Part shown: positions 1-6,922 of the stretch, piece after piece
Layout: every line of letters begins with the position of its first letter
Numbering within the stretch: position 1 is the first letter of the stretch
NCBI GenBank assembly: GCA_045591985.1
Contig: JAZNTV010000103.1
Coordinates: forward strand, 1-51,600
Direction: 5' to 3'
Length of the DNA: 51,600 nt
Origin: SIG588 sp045591985
GTDB lineage: Bacteria; Bacillota; Clostridia; Oscillospirales; Acutalibacteraceae
Program-made: the position numbers and the translations under genes
The notes under the pieces: model-generated
Seen by the model: only the letters and a program-made list of their open reading frames with translations
Told to the model about the DNA's origin: nothing
Databases searched by the model: none

Positions 1-243
1 GAAAAGATGCAACCGCAGGACGTGCTGTTCATCACCGCCGATCACGGCTGTGACCCCGGCGACAGCCACACCGACCACACACGGGAATACGTTCCGTTGC
101 TCGCCGTGGGCGACCTTGTGCATCCGAAAGATCTCGGCACACGCACCACCTTTGCCGACCTTGCGGCCACTGTGGCGGACTTTTTGGATATTCCCTTTGC
201 CTCGGACGGCACGAGTTTTTGGAAGGAGTTGACCGAAGCGTGA
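1..243 (+). CDS. deoB: Phosphopentomutase, C-terminal end (partial)
   Basis: The gene is cut by the left window edge, so only about 80 C-terminal residues are present. The ITADHGCDP motif followed by TDHTREYVPLL is the metal-binding and C-terminal signature of prokaryotic phosphopentomutase in the alkaline phosphatase superfamily. The enzyme interconverts ribose or deoxyribose 1-phosphate and the 5-phosphate in the cytoplasm. It therefore uses the product of the nucleoside phosphorylase two genes downstream. Its TGA stop overlaps the GTG start of cytidine deaminase (GTGA), which indicates translational coupling in a salvage operon. Identification is firm; the start lies outside the window. 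Confidence 0.93.
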   Translation, partial: EKMQPQDVLFITADHGCDPGDSHTDHTREYVPLLAVGDLVHPKDLGTRTTFADLAATVADFLDIPFASDGTSFWKELTEA

Positions 244-647
244 CCGAACACCTGTTGATGCAAGAAGCCGTAACGGCGATGAAACGCGCCTATGCTCCCT
301 ATTCGGGTTTCTTCGTCGGGGCGGCGTTGCTTACCGCCGACGGGCGGGTATACACCGGCTGTAACATCGAAAACGCCTCCTTCACCCCCACCGTGTGTGC
401 CGAACGCACCGCCCTGTTCAACGCCGTAAGCGACGGTGTACGGGAATTCACCATGCTTGCGATCGCGGGCGGGAAAGGCGGAAACATTGCCGGTATCTGC
501 CCGCCGTGCGGGGTGTGCCGTCAAGTGCTTGCGGAGTTTTGCCCGCCTGAATTCCCCATTCTGTTACTAACTGCCGACCGCCGAGTGCAGCGCGTTACAC
601 TGGGAGAACTGTTACCGTATTCCTTTTCGTTGGAGGGCGCCCTATGA
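240..647 (+). CDS. cdd: Cytidine deaminase
   Basis: Cytidine deaminase of the small homotetrameric zinc type; it deaminates cytidine and deoxycytidine to uridine and deoxyuridine. The sequence shows the substrate motif CNIENASFTPT, the catalytic CAE (Cys53, Glu55 from the chosen start) and the second zinc pair in PPCGVC (Cys90, Cys93). Length is about 135 residues, normal for the family. I chose GTG at 240 because AAGGAG lies 11 bases upstream and the codon overlaps the deoB stop. A TTG at 219 would also be in frame but leaves no ribosome site. The stop overlaps the next start (ATGA), so deoB, cdd and pdp are coupled. The uridine made here is a substrate for the phosphorylase that follows. 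Confidence 0.95.
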   Translation: MTEHLLMQEAVTAMKRAYAPYSGFFVGAALLTADGRVYTGCNIENASFTPTVCAERTALFNAVSDGVREFTMLAIAGGKGGNIAGICPPCGVCRQVLAEFCPPEFPILLLTADRRVQRVTLGELLPYSFSLEGAL

Positions 648-1945
648 CGATGTACGATATCCTGACCAAGAAAAAACACGGCGAAGCATTGAGCACCGAA
701 GAAATACGTTTCTTTGTAGAGGGCTACACGAGGGGGCGCATCCCCGACTACCAGGCCTCTGCACTCACCATGGCGATCTGCTTAAACGGTATGACCGCCG
801 AAGAGACCGCCGCCCTCACCGACGCTATGGCCCATTCGGGCGACACCGTAGATCTCTCCTGTTTCGGCACATTGTCGGCCGACAAACACAGCACCGGCGG
901 CGTGGGCGACAAGACCTCCCTTATCGTAGCCCCCATCGTAGCGGCGCTCGGCGGAAAGGTTACCAAAATGTCGGGACGCGGACTCGGACACACCGGCGGT
1001 ACGGTGGATAAACTGGAATCCATTCCCGGCTTTCGTACCACCCTCGCCCCGGAGGAGTTTCTGCATCAGGTGGAAACGGTGGGAATGGCGGTCATCGGCC
1101 AAAGCGGCGATCTTGCCCCCGCGGATAAAAAGTTGTATGCTCTGCGGGATGTCACCGCTACGGTCGACAGTATTCCGCTCATCGCCTCCAGCATCATGAG
1201 CAAAAAACTCGCGGCCGGCTCGCAAAACATCGTGCTCGACGTAAAAGTCGGCAGCGGGGCATTTATGAAGACCCCCGAGGACGCCGCCGCTTTAGCAAGC
1301 GAAATGGTACGTATCGGCAAAATGTGCGGGCGACGCATGGCCGCGCTCATCACCGATATGAATGCGCCGCTCGGCTATGCCATCGGCAATGCCGTGGAAT
1401 TGCAAGAAGCCGTCGGCGTGTTGCGCGGTGAGACGCAGGGGGATCTGCGTGACGTGTGCGTGGCGCTCGCCGCACAAATGCTCACACTGATTTTCGATTG
1501 GGACGAAACGCATGCCGCGACCCGTGTCAACGCGGTGTTGCAGGATGGCCGTGCGCTGGCGAAAATGCGGGAATGGATCGTGGCACAAGGCGGCGACGGG
1601 CGGTATATCGATGACCCCACTCTGTTCCGCCGCTCTGCCCATGCCGTCACCGTCCCCTCGCCCGCCTGCGGTTACATTACCGCCATGGATACCGAAGCCA
1701 TCGGGCGGGTAGCCGTTTTGCTCGGCGCCGGTCGTGAAAACAAGGGAGACGCCATTGACCACGGCGCCGGCATTTTGCTCTGCAAAAAGAACGGCGACGC
1801 CGTGCAAAAAGGTGACCCCCTGTGCACTCTGATAACCGATCGTGTCGACAGGCTTCCCGAAGCGGCCGCACAATATGTAAAGGCACTTACGTTCACAGAA
1901 ACACGATCCCCCGACCAACCGCTTATTTATCAAACCCTGCGATAG
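644..1945 (+). CDS. pdp: Pyrimidine-nucleoside phosphorylase
   Basis: A 433-residue nucleoside phosphorylase of the thymidine phosphorylase fold. It splits uridine, thymidine or deoxyuridine with phosphate into base and (deoxy)ribose 1-phosphate. The glycine-rich phosphate site KHSTGGVGDK (about residues 81-90), KMSGRGLGHTGGT and DVKVGSGAF are all present. The length and the Gram-positive context favour the broad-specificity Pdp type over strict DeoA, but sequence alone does not settle specificity. The ATG overlaps the cdd stop by four bases. With deoB and cdd it forms a complete path from cytidine to pentose 5-phosphate. The next gene starts 13 bases later and may be co-transcribed. Confidence 0.95.
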   Translation: MTMYDILTKKKHGEALSTEEIRFFVEGYTRGRIPDYQASALTMAICLNGMTAEETAALTDAMAHSGDTVDLSCFGTLSADKHSTGGVGDKTSLIVAPIVAALGGKVTKMSGRGLGHTGGTVDKLESIPGFRTTLAPEEFLHQVETVGMAVIGQSGDLAPADKKLYALRDVTATVDSIPLIASSIMSKKLAAGSQNIVLDVKVGSGAFMKTPEDAAALASEMVRIGKMCGRRMAALITDMNAPLGYAIGNAVELQEAVGVLRGETQGDLRDVCVALAAQMLTLIFDWDETHAATRVNAVLQDGRALAKMREWIVAQGGDGRYIDDPTLFRRSAHAVTVPSPACGYITAMDTEAIGRVAVLLGAGRENKGDAIDHGAGILLCKKNGDAVQKGDPLCTLITDRVDRLPEAAAQYVKALTFTETRSPDQPLIYQTLR

Positions 1946-1957
1946 AAGGTAACTCCG

Positions 1958-3559
1958 ATGAAATATATATATTTTGCGTCTGTCTGCCTGCTTTCGGCTG
2001 CGCTGTTGCTCGGCGGTTGCCGTGCAGAACCACCACCCGAGAAACCGGTCGACGCGCCGCCGATCACCGCCGCGATCACGCCGATCCTGGAAGGCATCTC
2101 CCTTTACGGCGACGTGGTGGAAACCGATCTCTGTAACGATCTCTTGCAAATTGTCCAATGGAAAAGCGGCATGGATGAAGCGCGCGGGGATATATTGTTG
2201 TACGACTTAGCCGCCAACGCCACCTGCGGAGAAATGACTCTCGATGCCGACGATTGGGTAACAGGGTGTTTGGAAAACGGCATATACACCGTATCCCTCA
2301 AGAACGGTAATGTCACGCTGTATGACACAGCTTGCCAACCACGCTTTTCTTGGAAATTGAACAAGCCTTTAGCCTTTGCCGAAGTCAGTGCAGACGGTGA
2401 ATGGCTGTTATACGGCAACGGAAAAACAGCAACCGCTCATCTGCGCCACTTAAAAACCGGAAAGGAGCGTGAACTGCTCACCTACACCGGCCATGTAGAA
2501 TCCGTCGGGAGACGGGACGGCGCTTTTTATCTGTGTTGCGAAACAGAAGAACTATTGCGCGTGGATCCTCAAAAAGAGTATGCCGAAGCATTGGTCGTAG
2601 ACCGGGCACTGCATTGTTTCACTCCTTACTACTGTGTGGGAACGACCGAGGACGGTTGGCACGCTGTTTTGACCGACCAACCCGCCAAGACCTTGGAATC
2701 AGCCGCCGAATCGACAGAGGAAGAATTGCAGGCAGCAGGCATGAGCGGTTGGTTTACCGCCGAAGGCAACCTTGTGCGACTGTACCGTCCCTATGCCGAC
2801 ACCACGTGTGCCGTTATCGAAGGAACGTTACGGCACGCACGCTGTACCGCAACGGGCGGTCTACTCTTCACGACTGACGGCAAGCACCTTACCGTCAACC
2901 GTTTCACTCCGCACGACGGCATCCTACCGCCCGACACTTCCACCCGCACGGGCGTTCGCTTTTTGCTGGAAGATGTCCCCCTCATTCCGCAAAACCCCGC
3001 CTATCCCACGGGATGCGAATCTGTCAGTGCGGTGATGGCGCTACAATATGCGGGGGAATCCATCACCGTGGACGAATTCATCGACAACTGCCTTGTCACC
3101 GACAGCCAATTCAAAAAAGAAGGCGGGCGGTATTACGGCCCCGATCCCTACGAGGTGTTCGTGGGCGACCCGCGCACCGAATCCTCCTACGGCTGCATGT
3201 CCCCTGTTATCGAGCGGGCAATCAACACCCATTTCGGCAACGATACCCGTACCGTCAATACCGGCGGCAAATCGCTCGAAATGCTGTGTGAACAATATGT
3301 AGCCCAGGGGATCCCCGTACTTACGTGGGTAACCATCGCCATGCGCGAAGTCACCTATCGCTCCTCTTGGTACACCCCCGACGGCCAATTGTTTTCGTGG
3401 CCGGGCAACGAGCACTGCATGGTGCTTGTGGGATACGACGCCGAGAAATATTATTTTAACGACCCCTATCTCGGATTGCGCGTCGCCTACGACCGTACGC
3501 TGGCGGAAACCCGCTACTATGCGCTCGGTTGTCAATCGTTGGTTGTTTTGCCAAAATAG
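1958..3559 (+). CDS. Lipoprotein with C-terminal C39-like cysteine peptidase domain
   Basis: A 533-residue predicted lipoprotein. The N-terminus has a signal peptide ending in the lipobox LLGGC (Cys at about 21) and then a short Pro-rich linker. Residues about 45-320 are beta-rich with repeated short strands and look like a propeller-type sensor; I recognise no specific family there. The C-terminal 200 residues match peptidase C39-like domains: PTGCES with catalytic Cys353, the His486 of EHCMVLVGYD, and an FNDP motif (Asn501-Asp502) for the third catalytic residue. It should sit on the outer face of the membrane. Target unknown. AAGGTAA near the start is a modest ribosome site. It follows pdp by 13 bases but shares no obvious function with it. 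Confidence 0.85.
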   Translation: MKYIYFASVCLLSAALLLGGCRAEPPPEKPVDAPPITAAITPILEGISLYGDVVETDLCNDLLQIVQWKSGMDEARGDILLYDLAANATCGEMTLDADDWVTGCLENGIYTVSLKNGNVTLYDTACQPRFSWKLNKPLAFAEVSADGEWLLYGNGKTATAHLRHLKTGKERELLTYTGHVESVGRRDGAFYLCCETEELLRVDPQKEYAEALVVDRALHCFTPYYCVGTTEDGWHAVLTDQPAKTLESAAESTEEELQAAGMSGWFTAEGNLVRLYRPYADTTCAVIEGTLRHARCTATGGLLFTTDGKHLTVNRFTPHDGILPPDTSTRTGVRFLLEDVPLIPQNPAYPTGCESVSAVMALQYAGESITVDEFIDNCLVTDSQFKKEGGRYYGPDPYEVFVGDPRTESSYGCMSPVIERAINTHFGNDTRTVNTGGKSLEMLCEQYVAQGIPVLTWVTIAMREVTYRSSWYTPDGQLFSWPGNEHCMVLVGYDAEKYYFNDPYLGLRVAYDRTLAETRYYALGCQSLVVLPK

Positions 3560-3866
3560 GGTGCGCCTATAGACCCTGGGGTAAGCAATGAAACCCGAAC
3601 CCGCCGTAAAACGGGATATTACGGCGCTTTTTGCTTCGCCTGTGCTCAGAAGGCGCAAGCATTTCTTCGCCCGATCGAAACAAAAATCCATCAAAATCTC
3701 CTCGCTTTGCGGTCGTAGATTTTTGAAAGAGCGGATTGAGGCTCAACCGAGGCGAAAACACAGCCAATACGGCCGTATTGGCGAGTATTTTAACAATGGG
3801 TGAGTGAAAATCCGCCTTTCGAAAACGGCGTTCGGGTTTCCGTGCTCACCCTAAGGAGGTATACGT
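3560..3866. repeat. Palindrome-rich intergenic stretch, possible dispersed element
   Basis: This 307-base gap holds no convincing gene. An open frame at 3588-3803 (71 codons, very rich in Arg and Lys) lacks a good ribosome site and I do not call it. A perfect 20-base palindrome lies at 3763-3782. From about 3799 to 3852 a GGTGAG...CTCACC pairing can close a long imperfect hairpin just before the next gene. The 15-mer at 3697-3711 (TCTCCTCGCTTTGCG) recurs exactly at 5574-5588 inside another repeat. Together this suggests a structured dispersed repeat, not a single-copy regulator, but the evidence is weak. Confidence 0.4.
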
Positions 3867-4544
3867 ATGAAAAAAGCCAATCGCATCGTATGGGGGATCG
3901 CCATGATCCTCGCCGGGGCGGTCCTCATCGCCAACGTCGTCGGCATTGCCGACATCGACTTGTTCTTTGACGGATGGTGGACCTTGTTCCTTATCGTCCC
4001 CTGTGCCGTCGGGCTGTTTACCAAACGGGATAAGTTCAGCCACTTTGCCGGTCTGTTATTGGGCGTTTTGTTACTGCTTTGTTGCCAAAACGTATTGCAA
4101 TTCTCCATGCTGTGGCAACTGGTGATCCCTATTGCGCTGTTGCTGACCGGTATCAAACTGGTATTCGGCCCGCTGTTTCGCAACCAAGGCAACGCGATCT
4201 ACAACCGCGCCAAAGAAGAGGGGCGTCCTTTAAAAAACGGCACAGCCGTCTTTTCGGGCTGTGATATGAAAGTTTCGGGCGAAGAATTCGCAGGCGGTGA
4301 AATGAATGCCGTCTTCGGCGGGTTGACCTGCGATCTGCGCGATGCGATCATTCCGCAGGATTGCACCATTCGTGCCACCGCCGTCTTCGGCGGGATCGAC
4401 CTGATCCTCCCGCCCAACGTAAATGTCAAAGTTACCACCGCCGCCCTGTTCGGCGGGGTGGATAACCTGAGCAAAGAGAAAAACGGTGACGTTACGGTGT
4501 ATGTCACCGCCACCTGCCTGTTCGGAGGAATTGACATCAAATGA
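3867..4544 (+). CDS. LiaF-like membrane protein
   Basis: A 225-residue membrane protein. The N-terminal half has about four hydrophobic segments (starting at residues near 8, 40, 62 and 85), typical of the DUF5668/LiaF N-domain. The C-terminal half (about 120-225) is a beta-solenoid-like run of repeated FGG turns (VFGGLTCDL, VFGGIDLIL, LFGGVDNL, LFGGIDIK) as in the LiaF C-terminal domain. LiaF proteins restrain the LiaRS cell-envelope stress system. No LiaS or LiaR partner is encoded in this window, so that role is only an analogy. The start has a very strong site, AAGGAGGT eight bases upstream. Its stop overlaps the next gene (ATGA), so the two are made together. Confidence 0.8.
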   Translation: MKKANRIVWGIAMILAGAVLIANVVGIADIDLFFDGWWTLFLIVPCAVGLFTKRDKFSHFAGLLLGVLLLLCCQNVLQFSMLWQLVIPIALLLTGIKLVFGPLFRNQGNAIYNRAKEEGRPLKNGTAVFSGCDMKVSGEEFAGGEMNAVFGGLTCDLRDAIIPQDCTIRATAVFGGIDLILPPNVNVKVTTAALFGGVDNLSKEKNGDVTVYVTATCLFGGIDIK

Positions 4545-5329
4545 CCAACACACAACGTATCGTAAAATATCTGGCCGTCGCCTTGGCCGTCTTGCTGATC
4601 GCAGGGATCGCGGCCGGCGTCCTCGGCCTACTCGGCCTACTCGGTCTTGCCGACCGCACCGACGGCAAAACAGAAGTCTACACCATATCCGATACGGTAC
4701 GCTCGTTGGAAATGGAGCTTCGCGCCGCACACGTCACCGTCACGACGGGTGATGCGGCGCGTATAGAGAGCAACCTCCAATCGCTCACCGTAAAAGAAAT
4801 AAACGGCCGTCTCGTCATTCGACAGCCGTTTCGCCTGTTCATGCGGGAACGCGGCGTCATCCGCGTCACTCTCCCCGCTTCGACAGCGTTGGAAGAGGTG
4901 GACATCAGCGCCGGTGCGGGCGACGTGACGGTGGACACACTCACCGCTCGTGACATGTCACTGGAACTCGGCGCGGGGGATGTTTTGCTCGAAGACCTCG
5001 CTGTTTCGGATAATGCGGAGATCGACGGCGGTGCAGGCACACTGACCGTGCAAAACAGCACTCTTCACGAGTTGGATCTTACGATGGGAGTCGGTGAACT
5101 TAACATGACCGCCGCCCTCACGGGTGAGTGTGAACTCACCTGCGGCGTGGGGGAAGTCAACCTCACCCTGACGGGAGGGCAGGACAATTACCGTGTTGAG
5201 GTTTCCCGTGGTCTCGGCAAAGCCACGGTAAACGGTGTCGCCGTGAAAGGCGAGACCGTCTTCGGTAGCGGCACAAATGCGATTGAGATCACCGGCGGCG
5301 TCGGCACCCTCACAGTAGATTTAGAGTAA
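4541..5329 (+). CDS. DUF4097-family membrane-anchored beta-repeat protein
   Basis: A 262-residue protein with one N-terminal membrane segment (about residues 10-36, rich in Leu, Ala and Gly) and then a beta-repeat domain. Recurrent motifs are ISAGAGDVTVDTL, LELGAGDVLLEDL, IDGGAGTLTVQN, LTMGVGELNMTA and LTCGVGEVNLTL, the pattern of DUF4097 proteins. The fold is probably a right-handed beta-solenoid outside the membrane. The LiaF-like gene and this one overlap by four bases. Both have strand-repeat domains on membrane anchors, so a shared role at the envelope is plausible. No enzyme motif is visible. A strong terminator follows directly. Confidence 0.8.
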   Translation: MTNTQRIVKYLAVALAVLLIAGIAAGVLGLLGLLGLADRTDGKTEVYTISDTVRSLEMELRAAHVTVTTGDAARIESNLQSLTVKEINGRLVIRQPFRLFMRERGVIRVTLPASTALEEVDISAGAGDVTVDTLTARDMSLELGAGDVLLEDLAVSDNAEIDGGAGTLTVQNSTLHELDLTMGVGELNMTAALTGECELTCGVGEVNLTLTGGQDNYRVEVSRGLGKATVNGVAVKGETVFGSGTNAIEITGGVGTLTVDLE

Positions 5330-5335
5330 AACAAG

Positions 5336-5373
5336 CAACGGCAAGCGAAGATCGCTTGCCGTTGTGTTTTTTG
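5336..5373 (+). terminator. Rho-independent terminator after the DUF4097 gene
   Basis: A 13-base-pair stem (CAACGGCAAGCGA pairing with TCGCTTGCCGTTG) with a three-base loop, followed by TGTTTTTT. It starts seven bases after the stop codon. Confidence 0.9.
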
Positions 5374-5386
5374 CAGGAAACCAATC

Positions 5387-5415
5387 GTAGGGTGCGGCGC
5401 TCGCCGACGCACCGC
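5387..5415 (+). repeat. GTAGGGTGCGGC short palindromic repeat, copy 1
   Basis: A 29-base unit beginning GTAGGGTGCGGCG and ending GACGCACCGC. Its ends are imperfect inverted repeats of each other. A second copy with the same ends and a different centre lies on the other strand at 14709-14736. I associate this unit with dispersed repeats in Clostridia genomes, but the sequence here proves only the two copies. Confidence 0.65.
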
Positions 5416-5434
5416 GGAGATACCGCCGTAACGT

Positions 5435-5640
5435 GGTGACCAAAGCCTCCCTCCCCGAGGGAAGTGGATTTTCGGTGGTTTACTGCCGAAAAGACGGAGG
5501 GAGTGGAACGGCGCTGACGCGCAGGCGCGATTTTTACAGTGACATCTTACCGCAGAAACTCCCTCAGTCATTTTCTCCTCGCTTTGCGACTCGAAAATGC
5601 CAGCTCCCTCAACGAGGGAGCCAAGGGTTGGTGCGGCAAT
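5435..5640. repeat. Dispersed non-coding repeat of CTCCCTC/GAGGGAG hairpins
   Basis: A non-coding block made of several short hairpins. Examples are CCTCCCTCCCCGAGGGA at the left, a CATTTTC...GAAAATG pair around 5569-5600, and a near-perfect GCTCCCTC-AAC-GAGGGAGC hairpin near the right end. Reading frames through it are Arg/Pro-rich and lack ribosome sites. The block resembles the abundant CTCCCTCAGTC...GAGGGAGCCAAG repeats I know from Oscillospiraceae genomes. That identification is from memory. It sits between two genes that already have their own terminators. Confidence 0.6.
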
Positions 5641-5644
5641 TTAG

Positions 5645-5674
5645 CAAAGAAGCAGGCGATCTGTGATCGCCCGC
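5645..5674 (-). terminator. Terminator for the EamA transporter gene
   Basis: On the minus strand, GCGGGCGATC pairs with GATCGCCTGC (one mismatch) across a three-base loop, followed by TTCTTT. It lies 12 bases beyond the EamA stop codon. Confidence 0.65.
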
Positions 5675-5685
5675 CTCTTCCTGCA

Positions 5686-6537
5686 TTACCAAAACAACGC
5701 TACGAAAATACCCGCCAGCACGAGCAGGGTGCACAAGAGTTTATACACGATGTGTTTCTCGCGGAATACGAGCCATCCCGTCAACACCGTGACCAGCACC
5801 GAAGATTGCTTCACCACCGTCATCAGCGTTACTTCGCTGTACGGGTTGGCGTTTGCTTCAAACAACAGGCGATCCCCCACCACCAACGAAATACTCATCA
5901 GCGGCACCCAATAATTCTTTGCCAGGGCGCGCCACTCCATCCGCTCACGGCGAAACAGCAAAATGGCGCCGTAGATAAGGGTCATAAACAGCATAAACCA
6001 GAATTGCAACTGCGCCGAAGTCATATACTGCATCAGCACTTTATCCATCGTACCCGAAACGGCGTTCAAAAAGCAATTCATCAAAGCTGCCGTCAGCACC
6101 GTAAATGTCAGCTCACCGCCTTCGCCCCCGCGTTTTACGTTCACGAGCAACAACCCCGTCACCACAAGCAGCATACCGACGGCTTTCGCCCATGTAAAGT
6201 TCTCACCCAACACGAATACGCCGAGCAGCGTGGAAAACACCATGCGCGAGAGATCCATAATGCCGTATAAACTGACCGAAATATGTTTCAGAGCCGCAAA
6301 AGCGCACAACCACGCACCGCACACCACCGCCGCTTTCACGAATGCCCAAAAAATAAACAGCGGCGCCGTCGCAAACGCCTCCGCACACGTCGGAAATGTA
6401 AACACCCACCCGATGAGAGTATAAAAAAACAGTATCTCGGTCGAACGGTTCTTTTGAAGAGCCGCTTTTTTCATTCCTTCCCGCGTACCTTTCAGTAGCC
6501 CATACGCAAGCACCATCCATATCCACACGGTTTCCAA
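5686..6537 (-). CDS. EamA/DMT-superfamily transporter
   Basis: An integral membrane protein of about 283 residues with ten hydrophobic segments in two five-helix halves, as in drug/metabolite transporters of the EamA type. The first half ends with the typical LGENFTWAKAVGMLLVVTG stretch and the second with a matching REKHIVYKLLCTLLVLAG stretch, which is the internal duplication expected of the fold. The substrate cannot be read from sequence. I start at TTG 6537 because GGAGGT lies six bases upstream. An in-frame GTG at 6561 would place that ribosome site inside the gene. It is monocistronic, convergent with the DUF4097 gene, and has its own terminator. Confidence 0.85.
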   Translation of the reverse strand: METVWIWMVLAYGLLKGTREGMKKAALQKNRSTEILFFYTLIGWVFTFPTCAEAFATAPLFIFWAFVKAAVVCGAWLCAFAALKHISVSLYGIMDLSRMVFSTLLGVFVLGENFTWAKAVGMLLVVTGLLLVNVKRGGEGGELTFTVLTAALMNCFLNAVSGTMDKVLMQYMTSAQLQFWFMLFMTLIYGAILLFRRERMEWRALAKNYWVPLMSISLVVGDRLLFEANANPYSEVTLMTVVKQSSVLVTVLTGWLVFREKHIVYKLLCTLLVLAGIFVALFW

Positions 6538-6735
6538 ACCCTCACCTCCATTCTTCGACACAGTATACGCTATCTCAGGACAAAATGCAAGCCAAAATAA
6601 CCGGCTTCCTTTACGAACTTATCGAGGATATTGATCAGGCATCCTGCGGAAAAGATAATTGACAAGACAAAAGAAGTCTGTTTGAGAGATTTTTGTAAAA
6701 AAGTCCGCCGTCCTCTTTCATTTTATCCCAAAGTG

Positions 6736-6744
6736 TGATATACT
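6736..6744 (+). promoter_or_regulatory. Candidate extended -10 promoter of uvrB
   Basis: TG-A-TATACT forms an extended -10 element. A poor -35 (TTTCAT) sits 17 bases upstream of TATACT. It lies about 180 bases before the uvrB start, so the leader would be long and would contain the hairpin at 6808-6880. I could not find a GAAC-N4-GTTC type LexA box in this gap. Confidence 0.45.
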
Positions 6745-6807
6745 GTTATATTGAAGATTTGTGTCGTTCGTTCAGTTTGTATAATTCGCACTTTCCATAA
6801 AAATGAC

Positions 6808-6880
6808 CGGATTCGTCATGAGCCGTTTTTGAGCGATTTTCGGTTAAAAACGGAATATGCGCATTTGACGAATTTCTGGC
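6808..6880 (+). repeat. Long imperfect hairpin in the uvrB leader
   Basis: Two nested complementary pairs, ATTCGTCA (6811-6818) with TGACGAAT (6866-6873) and CCGTTTTT (6823-6830) with AAAAACGG (6846-6853), can fold into one long stem-loop ending about 30 bases before the uvrB ribosome site. It may act as a leader structure or be a small palindromic repeat. The 361-base gap 6562-6922 otherwise holds only the candidate promoter and the ribosome site. Confidence 0.5.
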
Positions 6881-6922
6881 TTATAGAAGCAATACTAAAT
6901 TTAGAAAAAAGGAGGTTTTACC

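Noticed and set aside
3588..3803. 71-codon open frame in the gap before the LiaF-like gene
   Set aside because: Poor ribosome site, very basic composition and overlap with a palindrome; more likely part of a repeat.
5539..6270. 243-codon plus-strand open frame
   Set aside because: It runs through a dispersed repeat and antisense to the EamA transporter; His/Gln-rich shadow translation.
6777..6785. TATAAT at 6780 as the main uvrB -10
   Set aside because: It matches the hexamer perfectly but has no usable -35 at 16-18 bases; kept only the extended -10 upstream.
6562..6922. SOS (LexA) box before uvrB
   Set aside because: I looked for GAAC-N4-GTTC type sites and found none; CGTTCGTTC alone is not enough.
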